DNA of 64,000 nt, taken from Stenotrophomonas maltophilia. Lineage in GTDB: Bacteria > Pseudomonadota > Gammaproteobacteria > Xanthomonadales > Xanthomonadaceae. Both the position numbers and the translations under genes were made by a program. The notes under the pieces were generated by a model, which saw only the letters and a list, made by a program, of their open reading frames with translations, had not been told where the DNA came from and made no database searches. The stretch is taken from positions 4,744,501-4,808,500 of the forward strand of contig NZ_CP029773.1 in the NCBI RefSeq assembly GCF_003205835.1, given 5' to 3'. Of the stretch, positions 7,952-16,394 are shown piece by piece; the stretch's first letter is position 1; each line of letters opens with the position of its first letter.

Positions 7952-9015
7952 GGCAGGGGTCCAGGTCGGTCGGTGAAGGCCATCGCGGCGCGCGGATGCA
8001 CGACCACGTCGTCGGCGTCGGCCACGCTCCAGGCGCGTCGACCCAGCCAGGTGTCCAGGCCAAGGCGCCCACTGCGGGCCAGGCGCAGCGTCGGCACCTG
8101 GTCGGCGCGCAGCAGCAGCTGCACGTCCCAGGCCTGGGTGTCGCCGCTGTGGCTGCGTATCAGGGCCGCCAGGCGTGGCAGCTGCGTGCCACCCGGCAAC
8201 CAGTGGCGGAAGCTGGCCAGGTCAAGCGGGCCGATGCGCAGGCGGAAACGATGCTGGCACCCGCGCACCTGCGCGCCCAGCACCGCACTGTGGCCCAGCC
8301 GGTTGCTGCGCACCCCCAGGTGCAGCTGCGCGTCCTCGGGCAGGCGCATCCATTCGGCGATGAATCCGATCACCTGCGCGGGCACCTGCAACGCCGCTTC
8401 TGTCAACGCACGCAGGCCCCCGGCATTGCGCGCCATCGGCAGCAGGTGCCCGGCGTGATGGCGGCGGAAGTCATCGTCCAGCGCATCACGGCGCTGCAGT
8501 GCGGGGGATGCGATGCCGACCAACGCCCCCAGGTACAGGCGGAAGCGGTCGTCCTCTGGCCGGTCGGCCTGTACCACGGGTTGTGCATCGGCCCAGGCGC
8601 GGTAGAACACGCTCATGAGCCGGTGATGGAACAGGTCGGCGAACGCCACCAGGCTGTCATCGCGTGCGCTGCGCTGCCGCTGCAGTGCGTACTCGGTCAG
8701 GTGCAGTGGCAGGGGACCATTCGGTCCGAACAGGCCGAAGCCGAACATGCGCAACTGCGGTGGGCACGTGCGGGTTGCCGGAACCACCGCATCGACATCC
8801 CGGGGAGCGAAGGCCAGGCTCGGTGCCTGCCGCAGCCGCAGCGGATCCTCCTCCGGGCGTGTCGAGCACCCCCAGCGCGGCAGGTGCGGGTGCGTCCGTT
8901 CCAGCAGGCGCAGCGCGGTGAACGCCTCGAACGCGTGCGGTGCCGCGGCCAGCGCCTGCAGCAGCGCAGCGCGCGCGTCTACAGCGCCAGCAGCGCGCCC
9001 GGTCTGGCCGTCCAT
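7948..9015 (-). CDS. tssG: T6SS baseplate subunit TssG
   Basis: 355 residues of the ImpH/VasB/TssG family, part of the TssE-F-G-K baseplate wedge. The N-terminal PHAFEAFTALRLLE and the later FGLFGPNGPLPLHLTEYA are the family hallmarks. The start lies within the end of tssF (37-base overlap) and the stop overlaps the clpV start, so this is a tightly coupled operon. The only in-frame Met near the N-terminus is the one chosen. Confidence 0.95.
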   Translation of the reverse strand: MDGQTGRAAGAVDARAALLQALAAAPHAFEAFTALRLLERTHPHLPRWGCSTRPEEDPLRLRQAPSLAFAPRDVDAVVPATRTCPPQLRMFGFGLFGPNGPLPLHLTEYALQRQRSARDDSLVAFADLFHHRLMSVFYRAWADAQPVVQADRPEDDRFRLYLGALVGIASPALQRRDALDDDFRRHHAGHLLPMARNAGGLRALTEAALQVPAQVIGFIAEWMRLPEDAQLHLGVRSNRLGHSAVLGAQVRGCQHRFRLRIGPLDLASFRHWLPGGTQLPRLAALIRSHSGDTQAWDVQLLLRADQVPTLRLARSGRLGLDTWLGRRAWSVADADDVVVHPRAAMAFTDRPGPLP

Positions 9016-10850
9016 CGGGCCACCTCATTGCGTTCAACGGTGCGCAGCACGGTTTCGGTGAAGGCATTGATCGAAACGTAGCGTGCGAAGAACTGGCGCA
9101 TCACTGCCGCCAGCAGATAGGCTCCGGTTCCTTCGAAAGCAGCATCCTCGCAGGTCAGGGTGATCTCCAGGCCACGGCCGAAGGTGATCGGGCCGGGCAC
9201 CGGGATGCGGCGCACGATCGAACGCGCTGAGACGCCCCGCAGTCCCTCCAGCTGGCGCTGCGCGCCGGCGTCGTGTGGATCGCAGTACAGCGCCAGCATT
9301 TCGCGCAACGCATCGGTACCGCGTGCGTCGCCGTCCTCGAACAGCGACAGGTAGTTCAGCTGCAGGTGGCTGAGCAGTTTCCAGGCACTTTCGCCGCCGT
9401 CGCCGGCCGGCCGTGGACGGGTCGGTCCGGCCACGCAGCGGATCGCGGTGACCGGTGCACCATCGTCCAGGCTGAAGTCGGTGCGTCCCTTGCCCACCGG
9501 CATCTGCAACGGCAGGTCACGGTTGCTGCACAGCAGCTGCAGCCCCAACTGGCGCAGCCGGCTGGGGAAGGGTCGATCGGCAGCATCGACCAGGCTGATG
9601 AATACCTCGCTGCCCACGTAGCTGGAGCGTGCGCCCTGCCGCCGCTGGCGAGCCGACAGCTGGCGCGGCTCGCGACGCAGCGTGTAGTACGCGCCTTGCG
9701 GATCGTGCCAGGTACGTGCCTGGCTGCCATAGAACGGTGCAAAGCGCTGCTCGGGCGACTGGCCGTCACCGTAGCCGTCCACGGCGGTGACGCTGTGCAC
9801 TTCCAGGTCCAGCGGCCGGGTACGGTCGGGCAGCACATGGTATTCGTGGCGTCCGGGCGACAGATGCACGCGGTCGGCCGCCTGCGGAAACAGGTTGATG
9901 GCCGGCGTGCAGTACAGGCGGACGTTGTCCACGCCCAGCGCATTGTGCAGGCCGGGCTCACTGCGATCGAACAGGATCACAACCTCCAGCTGGTTACCGG
10001 TGGCGCGCTGCAACACCGGCTTCAGCCCGGTCAGTTCGACGAACAGGAACCGCTCCGGGCAGGCGAAATACTCCTGCAGCAGCCGGTAGCCACTGAACGA
10101 ACGCCCGTCATACGGCAGCAATGCCTGCGTGTCGTCGAAACCGACCGGCTGCAGGGATTCAGCGGGCTGCCAGTGGGCCGGACCTCCCGCACGCAGCCAG
10201 CAGCCACACGCGTTGCCCATCAGCTGCTCATACAGCCGCCGTGGCAGGCCATCGGTGCCGGCCAGGAACAACGGCAGGCGATCCAGCGACAACGTCGCCA
10301 GGGGTACGCCCGCCTGTGCCTGCAGGCGCAGGCGCAGCCCCGCACGCGCCGCGCTGTCGGTAGGAATTGCGACCTCCGCCGCCGCCAATGCCGCCGGATT
10401 CTCGAAATAGCGCGCTTCGACCAGCTGCAATGGCCACAGCGTCACCTCATGCGCGGTACGGTATTCACAGGCCGTGCGCTCGCCGGCCACTGGCGTGGCA
10501 ACGAGGCGGCTGTGGCGGGGTACACGGTGGCCCGCAGCCAGCTTGGCGTCCTTCAGGTCCGGCTGCAGCTGCACGACCGCCATGGAAGGGACCGGCGCCA
10601 GGAAGTGCGGATACACCATCTCCAGCAGGTGCTGGGTGAACACCGGGAACTGCGCGTCCAGCTTCACCTGCACGCGAGCGGCAAGGAAGGCGAAGCCTTC
10701 CAGCAGGCGCTCGACATAGGGATCGGCACACTCCATGCCATCCATGCCCAGGCGCCCGGCGATCTTCGGAAACTCGCGGGCGAACTCCGCGCCCATGCCA
10801 CGGATGTGCTGCAGCTCGCGGTTGTAGTGGCGGAGCAGGCGCGGATCCAT
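8979..10850 (-). CDS. tssF: T6SS baseplate subunit TssF
   Basis: 623 residues of the ImpG/VasA/TssF family. The N-terminus (MDPRLLRHYNRELQHIRG, then EFAREFPKIAGRLG) is the conserved opening and ALDAQFP-like text (LDAQFPVFTQHLLEMVYPHF) follows. The ATG at 10850 overlaps the tssE stop by one base (TGATG). An in-frame extension upstream lies inside tssE and is not coding. TssF dimers form the baseplate wedge with TssG. Confidence 0.96.
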   Translation of the reverse strand: MDPRLLRHYNRELQHIRGMGAEFAREFPKIAGRLGMDGMECADPYVERLLEGFAFLAARVQVKLDAQFPVFTQHLLEMVYPHFLAPVPSMAVVQLQPDLKDAKLAAGHRVPRHSRLVATPVAGERTACEYRTAHEVTLWPLQLVEARYFENPAALAAAEVAIPTDSAARAGLRLRLQAQAGVPLATLSLDRLPLFLAGTDGLPRRLYEQLMGNACGCWLRAGGPAHWQPAESLQPVGFDDTQALLPYDGRSFSGYRLLQEYFACPERFLFVELTGLKPVLQRATGNQLEVVILFDRSEPGLHNALGVDNVRLYCTPAINLFPQAADRVHLSPGRHEYHVLPDRTRPLDLEVHSVTAVDGYGDGQSPEQRFAPFYGSQARTWHDPQGAYYTLRREPRQLSARQRRQGARSSYVGSEVFISLVDAADRPFPSRLRQLGLQLLCSNRDLPLQMPVGKGRTDFSLDDGAPVTAIRCVAGPTRPRPAGDGGESAWKLLSHLQLNYLSLFEDGDARGTDALREMLALYCDPHDAGAQRQLEGLRGVSARSIVRRIPVPGPITFGRGLEITLTCEDAAFEGTGAYLLAAVMRQFFARYVSINAFTETVLRTVERNEVARWTARPGALLAL

Positions 10851-11353
10851 CAGGCATTGCCCTCGACCAGGTCCATGCGGCCGGTCTCCAGGTCCACTTC
10901 GGTCTTCAGGTAGAGATTCAGCGGGATCGGCTGCGCCCACATTTCCGAGCGGATGTCGAACACCAGCGAGCGCCGGTCCATCCGTTGCGCGTTGGCCTGG
11001 ACGGTCACCTGCAGCGTGTGTGCGATCAGGCGCGGCTCGAAGGCGAGGATGGCCTCGCGCAGCCGCCGCTGCAGCGTCGCGACATCCAGTCCGGCCAGCT
11101 CCAGCCCGGTCAGGTCCGGAATGCCGTAGTTGAGCACCGAACCGGCGACGTCGGTCATGTCCTCCAGGCGCGTGTTGGCCGCGAGGTGCACGCTGTTGAG
11201 CAGCCACGACAGGTCGCGCATCACGCACTCGCGCAGTCGGCTGGCAGAGATCACCCGCTGTTCGCGGCTTTCGTCGCGCTGCAGCGGTGCATCGTCGGTC
11301 AACCGGTCCAGCAGGGACGGCTGCAGGCGCTCGGTGGTGGTCAGCTCGGCCAT
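10850..11353 (-). CDS. tssE: T6SS baseplate subunit TssE (gp25-like)
   Basis: 167 residues. Central segments RECVMRDLSWLLN and SVLNYGIPDLTG match the gp25-like lysozyme-fold family, whose member TssE nucleates sheath assembly on the baseplate. It sits nine bases after tagJ and overlaps tssF by one base. No catalytic role is expected. Confidence 0.95.
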   Translation of the reverse strand: MAELTTTERLQPSLLDRLTDDAPLQRDESREQRVISASRLRECVMRDLSWLLNSVHLAANTRLEDMTDVAGSVLNYGIPDLTGLELAGLDVATLQRRLREAILAFEPRLIAHTLQVTVQANAQRMDRRSLVFDIRSEMWAQPIPLNLYLKTEVDLETGRMDLVEGNA

Positions 11354-11362
11354 CGGCGCATC

Positions 11363-12172
11363 TCAGTCCGCACGCTGCAGCCGCAGCTGCCGTATCTGCA
11401 GCAGGGGATGGTCACCGCTGTCGGTGGCCAGCATGCGTTGGCCACTGCCGATGCCGTGCTCGTCCCATTCACTGCGCCTGGCCAGCTGCAGGCCGCTGTC
11501 ATCGCCGGCTTCGCTGCCCGGATAACGTACCGGCACGAACGCACGCAGCGCAGTACCCTGGCGCAGGTGCAGTTCGGCCGGTGCCCAGACCAGGTCACGC
11601 AGGTCTTCGGGAGGATCGATGCGCAGTTCAGCCAGGCCATCCAGCGGCAGCCACGCATAGCCGCTGGGGGTGATCACTTCCAGGCAGGGACCGAAACGCG
11701 GGTCGGCATCAGCGATCCACTCGAACGGCTCGCCATCACAGTCACCCGCGACCGCCGGTGCCTGCGAGAACGCCTGTTCGCGCAGATCAATGGCTGCGTC
11801 GATGTGGCCCTGCTGCTGCAGCTGCACGGCCTGCAGCAGCGGCGCCAGCCAGGGCTGCGGCGTGCCCAGTACGGGCGGCAGGCGCGTGCCGGCGAATACC
11901 TCGGCACGCACCTGCTCGGCACACAGCAGGGCGTGGCCGGCACTGCCCAGCAGCGACAGGCTGGCATCGAGCTGCACGGCCGCCTGCAGCTGGGCCTCGG
12001 CCCGTTGCCACTGGCCGAGCACGGCCAGCAGCTGGAACAGGAAGACACGTTCAGCGGCGGCGGTCGGTGCGGCACGCACACGTTCGCGCTGCGCCTGCAG
12101 CGCGCCGCCCAGGTCACCGGCCCGCAGCAGGTCCACGGCCGGTGCGGTATCGGTGGTGGGCGGCACGTTCAT
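11363..12172 (-). CDS. tagJ: T6SS accessory protein TagJ (ImpE/SciE family)
   Basis: 269 residues. The N-terminal half is a TPR-like helical region (LLRAGDLGGALQAQRERVRAAP, about residues 14-130), and the C-terminal half is the ImpE domain with FEWIADADPRFGPCLEV and GYAWLPLDGL. In Pseudomonas, TagJ binds TssB and helps ClpV engage the sheath. It starts three bases after the hcp stop. Confidence 0.92.
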   Translation of the reverse strand: MNVPPTTDTAPAVDLLRAGDLGGALQAQRERVRAAPTAAAERVFLFQLLAVLGQWQRAEAQLQAAVQLDASLSLLGSAGHALLCAEQVRAEVFAGTRLPPVLGTPQPWLAPLLQAVQLQQQGHIDAAIDLREQAFSQAPAVAGDCDGEPFEWIADADPRFGPCLEVITPSGYAWLPLDGLAELRIDPPEDLRDLVWAPAELHLRQGTALRAFVPVRYPGSEAGDDSGLQLARRSEWDEHGIGSGQRMLATDSGDHPLLQIRQLRLQRAD

Positions 12173-12175
12173 GCA

Positions 12176-12676
12176 TCAGCCCTTGGCCACGGCCTGCATG
12201 TCGTAGGTGAAGGTCTTGGCCGCGCCGTCGGCGGTGCCGTCGGGCTTCTGCGGCTGGAACCCGTACTGGAACTTGCCGAAGTGCAGGGTGACGTTCTCGG
12301 TCAGGCGGTCCTCGCCACCGGAGCCGCCGGTGGATACCGAAGTGATCAGCACGCCGTTGGACAGGTGCAGGGTCACATAGTCGGTCTGCTCGCCGGTGGC
12401 GTTGGTCACGTACAACCACGCCTCCTCGAGGCGTGCACCGGTGCTGGCAGCCTGCAGCAGCGCGTTGGAGCTTTTGTCCACGTACTTGGTGATGGAGATG
12501 TCCTGGACGTGTGCCTTGCCACCGGAGCTGACCCCGCCGCTGTGCAGGTCGCCGCTGTTGCTGACGCCCCACGACCAGGCCAGTACCGGAATCTCGTTCT
12601 TGTGCTTGGCGTGGGTCGAGCCACCTTCGATGGTGACGCTGCCACCCTGGAACTTCAGATGCATGTCGAATGCCAT
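12176..12676 (-). CDS. hcp: T6SS inner-tube protein Hcp (TssD)
   Basis: 166 residues of the Hcp family, which stacks as hexameric rings inside the sheath and is the secreted tube. The N-terminus MAFDMHLKF and the C-terminal FQYGFQPQKPDG are typical. A near-perfect AAGGAG lies seven to eight bases before the ATG, consistent with the high expression Hcp needs. The gene is separated from tssC by 77 bases containing a strong hairpin. Confidence 0.96.
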   Translation of the reverse strand: MAFDMHLKFQGGSVTIEGGSTHAKHKNEIPVLAWSWGVSNSGDLHSGGVSSGGKAHVQDISITKYVDKSSNALLQAASTGARLEEAWLYVTNATGEQTDYVTLHLSNGVLITSVSTGGSGGEDRLTENVTLHFGKFQYGFQPQKPDGTADGAAKTFTYDMQAVAKG

Positions 12677-12711
12677 GGAACTGCTCCTTCAATCGGCTGT
12701 CGAATCGGTTC

Positions 12712-12732
12712 GCCGGCCAGGGCCTGGCCGGC
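12712..12732 (-). promoter_or_regulatory. Hairpin in tssC-hcp intergenic space
   Basis: A perfect 9-bp inverted repeat, GCCGGCCAG-ggc-CTGGCCGGC, between the tssC stop and hcp. No T-run follows, so it is not a classical terminator. An mRNA-stabilising or processing role that raises hcp over its neighbours is possible. Confidence 0.5.
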
Positions 12733-12753
12733 GCGGGAAGGGGAACGGGAAGA

Positions 12754-14250
12754 TCAGGCCTTGGCCTGTGACGGCAGGCGCGAAACCAGCCGCAGCGAAA
12801 CGGTCAGTCCTTCCAGCTGGTAGTGCGGTTTCAGGAAGAACTTGGAGGTGTAATAGCCGGGCGCACCTTCCACCTCCTCCACCACCACCTCGGCGGCGGC
12901 GAGCGGATGGCTGGCCTTGTACTCCTCGCTGGAGTTGGCCGGATCACCGTCGACGTAGTTGAGAATCCAGTTGCCCAGCCATTTCTGCATCTGCTCGCGG
13001 CTGGAGAACGAACCGATCTTGTCGCGCACGATGCACTTGAGGTAATGCGCGAAGCGGTTGCAGGCGAACATGTACGGCAGCCGGGCCGCCAGCGCCGCGT
13101 TGGCGGTGGCGTCGGGGTTGTCGTACTCGGCAGGCTTGTTCAACGACTGCGCGCTGATGAAGGCTGCCATGTCGGAATTCTTGCGATGCACCAGGGGCAT
13201 CAGCCCCAGCTTGTCCAGCTCGGCGGAGCGGCGGTCGGTGATCGCCACCTCGGTCGGGCACTTCATGTCCACGCCGCCATCGTCGGTCGGGAAGGTATGG
13301 GTGGGCAGGCCTTCCACCGCGCCACCGGACTCGATGCCGCGGATCCTGGAGCACCAGCCGTACTGCTTGAACGAGCGGTTGATGTTGACCGCCATGGCAT
13401 AGGCCGCGTTCTGCCACGTGTAACGGCTCGAATCGGCGCCGGAGGTGTCTTCCTCGAAATCGAACTCGTCCACCGGATCGGTGGCGGCGCCGTAGGGCAG
13501 GCGCGCCAGCGTGCGCGGCATCGCCAGCCCGATGTACTTGGAATCTTCCGAGTCGCGCAGCGAACGCCAGGCCGCGTAGTCGGGGGTGGTGAAGATCTTG
13601 GCCAGATCGCGCGGGTTGGCCAGTTCATCCCAGCCATCCATGCCCAGCAGGCGCGGTGCCGCCGCCGACAGGAACGGTGCATGCGCGGCCGACGCCACCT
13701 GGGCCATGCCGGCCAGCAGCTCGACATCCTGCGGGCTCTGGTCGAAGTAGTAATCGCCCACCAGGCAGCCATAGGGCTCGCCGCCCAGCTGGCCGTACTC
13801 GTGTTCATAGACCTTCTTGAAGATCGGGCTCTGGTCCCAGGCGGTGCCCTTGTAGCGCTTCAGGGTCTTGCCCAGTTCCTTCTTCGATACATTGAAGACC
13901 CGGATCTTCAGCTGGGTATCGGTCTCGGTGTTGTTGACCAGGTAGTGCAGGCCGCGCCAGGCACCTTCCAGCTGCTGGAAGTCCGGATGGTGCAGGATCT
14001 GGTTGAGCTGTGCAGTCAGCGTGCGGTCGATCTCGGCGATGTAGGCCTTGATCGTCTGCGAGACATCGTCGCTGACGATGTCCGCGCGGCTGAGCACCTG
14101 TTCGGCCAGCGTGCGCACCGCCGATTCCACTTCCTGCTGTGCGCGGTCGCTCTTCGGCCGGAACTGCTTGTTCAGCAGTTCGGCGAAGCCGCCCGATTCC
14201 AGTGCGGTGCCGGTATCGCTGCCGGCTTCGATCAGCTGTTCGGTCGACAT
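12754..14250 (-). CDS. tssC: T6SS contractile sheath large subunit TssC
   Basis: 498 residues. Recognised by LEGAWRGLHYLV, LKIRVFNVSKKEL and KMIVRDKIGSF-like text (CIVRDKIGSF), all conserved in the VipB/TssC family. TssB/TssC heterodimers build the sheath that drives Hcp outward. The ATG at 14250 is four bases after the tssB stop, with a GGGGAG ribosome site. An in-frame extension to 14319 lies within tssB and is not used. Confidence 0.97.
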   Translation of the reverse strand: MSTEQLIEAGSDTGTALESGGFAELLNKQFRPKSDRAQQEVESAVRTLAEQVLSRADIVSDDVSQTIKAYIAEIDRTLTAQLNQILHHPDFQQLEGAWRGLHYLVNNTETDTQLKIRVFNVSKKELGKTLKRYKGTAWDQSPIFKKVYEHEYGQLGGEPYGCLVGDYYFDQSPQDVELLAGMAQVASAAHAPFLSAAAPRLLGMDGWDELANPRDLAKIFTTPDYAAWRSLRDSEDSKYIGLAMPRTLARLPYGAATDPVDEFDFEEDTSGADSSRYTWQNAAYAMAVNINRSFKQYGWCSRIRGIESGGAVEGLPTHTFPTDDGGVDMKCPTEVAITDRRSAELDKLGLMPLVHRKNSDMAAFISAQSLNKPAEYDNPDATANAALAARLPYMFACNRFAHYLKCIVRDKIGSFSSREQMQKWLGNWILNYVDGDPANSSEEYKASHPLAAAEVVVEEVEGAPGYYTSKFFLKPHYQLEGLTVSLRLVSRLPSQAKA

Positions 14251-14254
14251 GGCG

Positions 14255-14761
14255 TTACTCCCCGTCCTTGCCATCGCTGTTCGGCGCGGCGACCAGTGCC
14301 TGCAGCAGCGCCGGGTCACGGATCGCCTGCGCGATCAATGCCTCCGCACCGGCCTTGCCGTCCATGTAGGTATCCAGGTTCGCCAGCTGCGCACGCGCCT
14401 GCAGCAGCTTGGCCAACGGCTCGACGCGGCGCGCCACGGCGGCCGGCGAGAAGTCGTCCATGCTCTCGAAGGTGATGTCCACGCTCAGGCTGCCTTCGCC
14501 GGTCAGCGTGTTCGGCACGCTGAAGGCCACCCGCGGCTTCATCGACTGCAGCCGGCTGTCGAAGTTGTCGACATCGATCTCCAGCGCCTTGCGCTCTTCC
14601 AGTGACGGCAGTTCGCCGGCGTTGGCGCCGGACAGGTCGGACATCACGCCCATCACGAAGGGCAGCTGTACTTTCTTCTGCGCCCCGTAGACCTCAACGT
14701 CGTACTCGATCTGCACCCGCGGTGCCCGATTGCGGGCAATGAACTTCTGGCTGTTCGCCAT
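14255..14761 (-). CDS. tssB: T6SS contractile sheath small subunit TssB
   Basis: 168 residues of the VipA/TssB family. NRAPRVQIEYDVE, LPFVMGVMSDLSG and the acidic-helical C-terminus are diagnostic. The ATG at 14761 has GGAGG eight bases upstream. It is the first gene of the leftward T6SS operon, diverging from an AraC-type regulator across a 187-base region. Confidence 0.97.
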   Translation of the reverse strand: MANSQKFIARNRAPRVQIEYDVEVYGAQKKVQLPFVMGVMSDLSGANAGELPSLEERKALEIDVDNFDSRLQSMKPRVAFSVPNTLTGEGSLSVDITFESMDDFSPAAVARRVEPLAKLLQARAQLANLDTYMDGKAGAEALIAQAIRDPALLQALVAAPNSDGKDGE

Positions 14762-14918
14762 GGCCTGGCCTCCGATGGAAACGGGTCGTGCCGGGCGCCC
14801 GCGGGCGTCGGCCTCGATGCCGGGCAAGTCTGGGAGACCGCCGCGCAGGCCTCCCGACAATTCGTCTCAGCGTGGTCGTCGGGGTTCGTGGCGGGCCGAT
14901 GATGGGTTTTCAGCGCAA

Positions 14919-14934
14919 CTGTCGGTATCGACAG
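14919..14934. promoter_or_regulatory. Palindrome in the tssB/AraC-regulator divergent promoter region
   Basis: Perfect inverted repeat CTGTCG-GTAT-CGACAG between the divergent starts of tssB (14761) and the AraC-type regulator. It is a plausible operator for that regulator or for another dimeric factor. The binding protein is unknown. Confidence 0.4.
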
Positions 14935-14948
14935 GACAGGCCCAGGGG

Positions 14949-15410
14949 ATGGGCCGTGAAGACGCTGCCATGACACTCCAGCACTGCCCCTCGCTGGTCG
15001 GCGCACTTGCCGCCGACCTTGGTACCGCTGCCCTTGCTTCACTGCCGTCGGCGTCGACGGCCCCGCCGTCCGACCCGCGACTGCGGCGGATCCTCGATTT
15101 CATCGATGCGCACCTGGGTGAGTGTGAACTGGACGAGCGCATGATCCGCGATGCCTTCGCGCTCTCGCGGCCCACGCTGTACCGGTTGTTCCAGGCCTTG
15201 GGCGGGGTCGCCCGCTACATCCGCGAACGGCGCCTGTGGCTGGCCCACCGCCACCTCGACCGTGACCCCTGCTGCAGCGTCACCTGGCTGCTGTATGAGG
15301 TGGGCTTCGCCTCGGAACGCCAGTTCCAGCGGGCCTTCCAGGCCCGCTATGGGATGTCGCCGGCGCAGTGGCGCCGCGCCTGCCGCGTCCAGCCAACGCG
15401 GCTTTCATGA
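14949..15410 (+). CDS. Short AraC-family transcriptional regulator, T6SS-linked
   Basis: 153 residues. The AraC-type double helix-turn-helix occupies about residues 45-145 (RRILDFIDAHLGE, SRPTLYRLFQALGG, YIRERRLWLAHR, then VGFASERQFQRAFQARYGMSPAQWRR). There is no ligand-binding domain: only about 45 residues precede the DNA-binding region. The start is uncertain between 14949 and 14970 (also ATG), neither with a strong ribosome site. Divergent placement from tssB suggests it controls the T6SS operon or itself. Confidence 0.88.
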   Translation: MGREDAAMTLQHCPSLVGALAADLGTAALASLPSASTAPPSDPRLRRILDFIDAHLGECELDERMIRDAFALSRPTLYRLFQALGGVARYIRERRLWLAHRHLDRDPCCSVTWLLYEVGFASERQFQRAFQARYGMSPAQWRRACRVQPTRLS

Positions 15411-15460
15411 GAACGCTGGCCGCATCCACGCCCTGCATGGATGGCCGCTTGTGCAGCCCC

Positions 15461-15498
15461 AAAAAGATGACGCCGGCGCGCATCCTGCGGCCGGCGTC
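15461..15498 (-). terminator. Rho-independent terminator of the universal stress protein gene
   Basis: Read on the minus strand, GACGCCGGC pairs with GCCGGCGTC and is followed by ATCTTTTTG. It lies about 40 bases after the usp stop codon. Confidence 0.75.
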
Positions 15499-15538
15499 GG
15501 GTCCCCTCCCCGGGAACGCTTGAATCAGCGGGTGTGGA

Positions 15539-15985
15539 TCAGCGGATGACCAGCACCGGCAGGGTGCTGCGCGCCAGCACTTCCGCGGTCTGGCTGCCCA
15601 GCAGCACACGGGTCACGCCACGGCGGCCGTGCGACGTCATCACGATCAGGTCACTGTTGCGCTCGCCCGCCGTCTCGATGATGCCGTCGGCCGCATAGCG
15701 GTCCAGCACATGCACCGGATTGGCGGTGATGCCCTGCTCGGCGGCCTTGGCCAGCGCCGGCTGCAGCACTTTCTGCGCGCCTTCCTCGCGGTCGGCCTTG
15801 TACTCGGGGCTGTTCATGTAGCCCACGCTCCAGCCCATGGCGTCGTACATGCCGACGGCCCATGGCTCGGAAACAGTCACGATATCGACCTCGGCATTGA
15901 GGTCCTTGGCCAGCTCCAGGCCCTTGGCCAGGCCCTTGTCGGCCAGCTCGGATCCGTCGGTGGCAATCAGGATGCGCTTGTACAT
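15539..15985 (-). CDS. Universal stress protein (UspA family)
   Basis: 148 residues, one Usp domain. The N-terminal strand YKRILIATDGSELADKG and the C-terminal SHG-x9-GS (SHGRRGVTRVLLGS) form the ATP-binding signature, so this is the nucleotide-binding class. The ATG at 15985 is followed directly by the conserved strand; an upstream in-frame Met at 16027 is not needed. An FNR/Anr-like site lies about 70-80 bases upstream, suggesting induction under low oxygen, as seen for several Pseudomonas usp genes. Confidence 0.93.
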   Translation of the reverse strand: MYKRILIATDGSELADKGLAKGLELAKDLNAEVDIVTVSEPWAVGMYDAMGWSVGYMNSPEYKADREEGAQKVLQPALAKAAEQGITANPVHVLDRYAADGIIETAGERNSDLIVMTSHGRRGVTRVLLGSQTAEVLARSTLPVLVIR

Positions 15986-16053
15986 GGTGGGGCTCCGTAG
16001 CGATCTGCCAGATGGGAACGACACCATTGCACACCGGATGTGCAGGCCGTGCC

Positions 16054-16067
16054 TTGAGCAGGATCAA
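16054..16067. promoter_or_regulatory. FNR/Anr-type binding site upstream of usp
   Basis: TTGAG-CAGG-ATCAA matches the FNR consensus TTGAT-N4-ATCAA at 9 of 10 positions. It is centred about 75 bases from the usp start codon, compatible with a class II (-41.5) activator position. I did not find an obvious -10 element. Confidence 0.6.
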
Positions 16068-16168
16068 TCCGGCGCCGTGCAGCGGCGTGTGCGCACCGCC
16101 CGCTTGCACACCCCCTGACCGCAGCGCATGCTGGACCCGCGGCACCGCGCCGCCCTGGGAGAACGTCC

Positions 16169-16315
16169 ATGCAGGACAGCAAGCCGACACCACGAAGCCC
16201 CCTCAGGATCATCCTCTGGAGCCTCATCGCCGCCTTCGTGCTGTTCTACGGCGGCTATCATCTGGGCAAGGATCTTGCCCAGCGCGACAACGCCCGGCAG
16301 TCAGCCGGCCGATAA
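16169..16315 (+). CDS. 48-residue single-pass membrane protein
   Basis: Starts MQDSKPTPRS, followed by one hydrophobic helix at about residues 13-30 (LRIILWSLIAAFVLFYGGY) and a charged C-terminal tail (GKDLAQRDNAR). A strong GGGAGAA lies about six bases before the ATG, which is the main evidence that it is translated. The arginines before the helix predict the N-terminus inside. It diverges from usp across 183 bases that contain the FNR-like site. Function unknown. Confidence 0.65.
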   Translation: MQDSKPTPRSPLRIILWSLIAAFVLFYGGYHLGKDLAQRDNARQSAGR

Positions 16316-16324
16316 TGCTCTTCT

Positions 16325-16383
16325 GTAGAGCCGAGCCCATGCTCGGCTTCGGGTGCATGAGCCGAGCATGGGCTCGGCTCTAC
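16325..16383. repeat. SMAG (REP) inverted pair, GCTCGGCT subtype
   Basis: Two facing copies of the GTAGAGCCGAGC palindrome around an 18-base spacer, with GTAG at both outer ends. Lies just after the small membrane-protein gene and before the convergent gene. Confidence 0.85.
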
Positions 16384-16394
16384 AACAACGTCGC

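Noticed and set aside
5885..8458. Long plus-strand open frame opposite clpV and tssG
   Set aside because: Shadow of the ClpV frame; composition lacks hydrophobic cores, and no motifs are seen.
14762..14948. Sigma-54 promoter for the T6SS operon
   Set aside because: I did not find a TGGCAC-N5-TTGC type element in the tssB upstream region, so no such call is made.
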